In this document: positions 33,705 through 35,244 of the stretch, one piece after another | Position numbering within the stretch: position 1 is the first letter of the stretch | Layout of the letters: the number at the start of each line of letters is the position of its first letter | From: Treponemataceae bacterium | GTDB lineage: Bacteria; Spirochaetota; Spirochaetia; Treponematales; Treponemataceae | Reading direction: 5' to 3' | NCBI GenBank assembly: GCA_024402495.1 | Contig: JAKSTR010000023.1 | Location: 1-35,244 of the forward strand | DNA length: 35,244 bases | Position numbers and translations under genes: made by a program | The notes under the pieces: generated by a model | What the model saw: only the letters and a program-made list of their open reading frames with translations | Told to the model about the DNA's origin: nothing | The model's database searches: none

Positions 33705-34759
33705 TACTGCCAGAAATCAAAACTGATATTGTTGCCGCATACATTCATTTTTGCATTTGCGCCAATTACCAGCGGAATTGTGGGCGCAACGTGCCCGATA
33801 TCTGCGTCCATAATAACCGGCACGCAAAAATCGCGCAGAATGTCTGTGACCGCATTGTATTTATTTACGCCCATCATCTCGCCGCTAAAACTTGCAAGCG
33901 GTCTGCCCACCACAAAGGCGCTAACCTTATCAAACCAACCGGCATTTTTTAAATGCCATACCTGCCGCCTTATTTCCATAGGATTTGCATCGCAGCTTTC
34001 TATAACCCAGATAATTTTTTCAGCCTGCCGGTTGAAATCTTTTACGTTATCCAGTTTTGCTCCGCAAATATTTGCAAGCACATCCAGACAGCCGCCAAGA
34101 ACAATGCCTTCAGCCATTATTTTTTCTTCTTTTGCGGCGGCGCGCATAGTTTCGCCTTCAAATACAAAACTTTTAAGCACTTTTTTGCCGTTAAGTACCA
34201 GCGGCGCAAGCGGGTCTTTTTCTTCTTCGTCTTCTTCCGGCAGTTGAAATTTTTCAAAGCCGCATACGCCGGTGCGTTTGCCTTCTAATATTTCAATTGA
34301 ATAATTTTCAGTTTCTGCCCAGGGCTTGCCAAACGCCGTAACGCAAGGCCCGTAAATGCCCTGCACGCCGGTAATGGTAGCCAGCGGAAAAATAAAGTTT
34401 GTATTGTCCGAATATCCCATAAACCATTTGGGCTTTGCACCGCGCAATTTTTCAAAATCAATATGTTCAACGGTTTCGCACATAGTTTCGCCGCCGCCAG
34501 CCGAAATAATTGCATCAATCTGGTCGTTAAGGTAGAATTCTTCAAGTTCTTTAGCCGCAATTTTGGGATTTGTACTTATGCCCAGACCGTCGCTTGCATA
34601 AACGGTTTTTCCAATTTTCAGTTTGTAGCCGCGGTTTTGCAGCTGCCTTTGTGCGTGTTCAAAACGGGTAATGTATGGTTCAATGGTGCAGCCAAAAGAA
34701 GGCGCCGTAACCCCGATGGTTTGCCTATTCTGCAAAAAAGCCGGTTTTTCAATTTTCAT
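33704..34759 (-). CDS. LD-carboxypeptidase-family protein (peptidase S66, LdcA/MccF)
   Basis: 351 residues. S66 serine peptidases cleave an L,D bond: LdcA trims the terminal D-Ala from murein tetrapeptides, MccF inactivates microcin C-like compounds. Visible features: N-terminal IGVTAPSFG, SAGGGETMCETVEHIDF, the nucleophile in GYSDNTN (Ser117), and catalytic candidates Glu254 (VIESCD) and His323 (IGHVAPTIPLVIG). An acidic insertion PEEDEEEKD lies at about 174-182. Length and the GYSDNT/IYGP motifs fit MccF-like members as well as LdcA. No signal peptide, so cytoplasmic. GGAGG precedes the ATG on the minus strand. Confidence 0.88.
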   Translation of the reverse strand: MKIEKPAFLQNRQTIGVTAPSFGCTIEPYITRFEHAQRQLQNRGYKLKIGKTVYASDGLGISTNPKIAAKELEEFYLNDQIDAIISAGGGETMCETVEHIDFEKLRGAKPKWFMGYSDNTNFIFPLATITGVQGIYGPCVTAFGKPWAETENYSIEILEGKRTGVCGFEKFQLPEEDEEEKDPLAPLVLNGKKVLKSFVFEGETMRAAAKEEKIMAEGIVLGGCLDVLANICGAKLDNVKDFNRQAEKIIWVIESCDANPMEIRRQVWHLKNAGWFDKVSAFVVGRPLASFSGEMMGVNKYNAVTDILRDFCVPVIMDADIGHVAPTIPLVIGANAKMNVCGNNISFDFWQ

Positions 34760-35149
34760 AATATCCTCCGTAATAGTTTAAAATTGAATAATAAAAAGGG
34801 CAGGGCTGCTAATTTTTTTTGCCCGAATGTTGAATTTGGAAAAATGTGCTGAAAATTAGTTTCCTTAAATTCAATAAAAAATGTATGTTTTATTACAAGT
34901 TTATGCTAATTATTAAATTATTATTGAAAATTTTTCAACATTAAGAATGACTCAAATTTCATTGCCAGCAATTGTAGTTGTCGCAATCAAAATCTCAATA
35001 TAAGTCGCTTGGTTAATGCTGAAAATCACAAAAAACGGATTTTATTCGTGCAGTCGGGTTTAATACCTCTTGTTAAGAACAATATACCTCGCTGCTTACG
35101 GCGAGGTTGTTGATTTGTATTAACCAAACATGTAGTTTTCATTTTTTTT
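34760..35149. other. AT-rich intergenic region between LD-carboxypeptidase and the partial gene
   Basis: 390 nt without a supported gene. It should hold the promoter of the carboxypeptidase gene (no clear pair found) and contains one copy of the three-copy 3' element (35041-35115). The rest is strongly AT-rich. Confidence 0.6.
35041..35115 (-). repeat. Three-copy 3'-of-gene element, copy B with 21-nt internal duplication
   Basis: Read on the minus strand it starts AATCAACA and ends GCACGAATAAA. Its stem CCTCGC/GCGAGG is perfect. Compared with the other copies it has 21 extra nt, consistent with a duplication of ATACCTC (35063-35069 and 35084-35090) around TTGTTAAGAACAA, itself a small inverted repeat. 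It lies about 34 nt past the stop of the partial gene. Confidence 0.85.
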
Positions 35150-35244
35150 CTACTGTCCCAAAAACCGTTTATAAATCTCCAGATCCTTATCACCAAACAC
35201 ATTGAACACAACTTTCTTTACAGTGGAATCCGCATTTTCTTTAA
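35150..35244 (-). CDS. C-terminal end of a probable macro-domain (ADP-ribose hydrolase-like) protein, partial
   Basis: Open from the right edge to a TAG at 35152-35150; the last 30 residues end VKKVVFNVFGDKDLEIYKRF-LGQ. The pattern 'V..VVFNVF...DLEIY' resembles the final strand and helix of macro-domain proteins that bind or hydrolyse ADP-ribose adducts. Only this end is visible, so the family call is tentative. Confidence 0.5.
   Translation of the reverse strand, partial: KENADSTVKKVVFNVFGDKDLEIYKRFLGQ

Noticed and set aside
33540-34247. 235-codon plus-strand open frame opposite the LD-carboxypeptidase
   Set aside because: Covers the antisense of a well-supported S66 gene and one repeat copy; no motifs and no ribosome-binding site.

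Overview
The window reads as part of a Treponema chromosome, probably a host-associated carbohydrate-using species. The flagellar genes follow the spirochete fla-operon order: flbB, fliK (tap1-like), flgD, flgE, flbD, motA, motB, fliL, fliM, fliY/fliN, fliO, fliP, fliQ, fliR, flhB, flhA, flhF, flhG, a membrane protein, fliA. FlgE carries Lys165 and Cys178, the pair that forms the spirochete-specific lysinoalanine cross-link. The first gene is a BspA-type leucine-rich-repeat lipoprotein, a family common in treponemes. The assignment rests on gene content and motifs only; no search was run.

Layout. 1-5.2 kb: LRR lipoprotein (+), a UvrD/Rep/PcrA-type helicase (-) sharing a bidirectional terminator with it, and a small MGMT-family protein (+) divergent from the helicase, with a 57-bp direct repeat between them. 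5.3-6.7 kb: hexokinase. 7.0-26.1 kb: flagellar genes, all on the + strand and mostly tightly spaced. Interruptions are a terminator and 416-nt gap after flbB, a terminator inside the run after flgE, and gaps before flhA and before the 24.6-kb membrane protein. 26.1-29.2 kb: a Jag_N-FapA (DUF342) protein, a 108-aa unknown and an anchored coiled-coil protein with a C-terminal helix-turn-helix, apparently continuing the fliA transcript. 29.3-30.2 kb: a GT10 fucosyltransferase-like enzyme. 30.6-33.5 kb: a three-gene ABC importer (binding protein, permease, ATPase) of the TrpXYZ-like class, with a long structured leader. 33.7-34.8 kb: an S66 LD-carboxypeptidase-family protein (-). The right edge cuts a minus-strand gene whose C-terminus looks like a macro-domain protein.

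How the parts work together. The central block encodes the hook and its length control and cap (FliK, FlgD, FlgE), the stator (MotA, MotB, FliL), the switch (FliM, FliY), the export gate (FliO, FliP, FliQ, FliR, FlhB, FlhA), the number/placement pair (FlhF, FlhG) and the flagellar sigma factor FliA. Sigma-28-like promoter matches before flbB and fliK would let FliA feed back on its own cluster.

Observations most worth a second look: (a) three copies of a 53-75 nt element, each just 3' of a gene end and in the same orientation to that gene, with G.U-compatible stem changes; (b) a structured leader before the ABC importer, with a sequestered Shine-Dalgarno-like sequence and a terminator-like hairpin at the true ribosome-binding site; (c) a methionine-rich linker (23 Met in 63 residues) in FliY, whose CheC-type phosphatase motif is also degenerate; (d) the fliA-FapA-108aa-SwrB-like cluster; (e) candidate leaderless starts. 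I saw no tRNA, rRNA, CRISPR array, transposase or phage gene.
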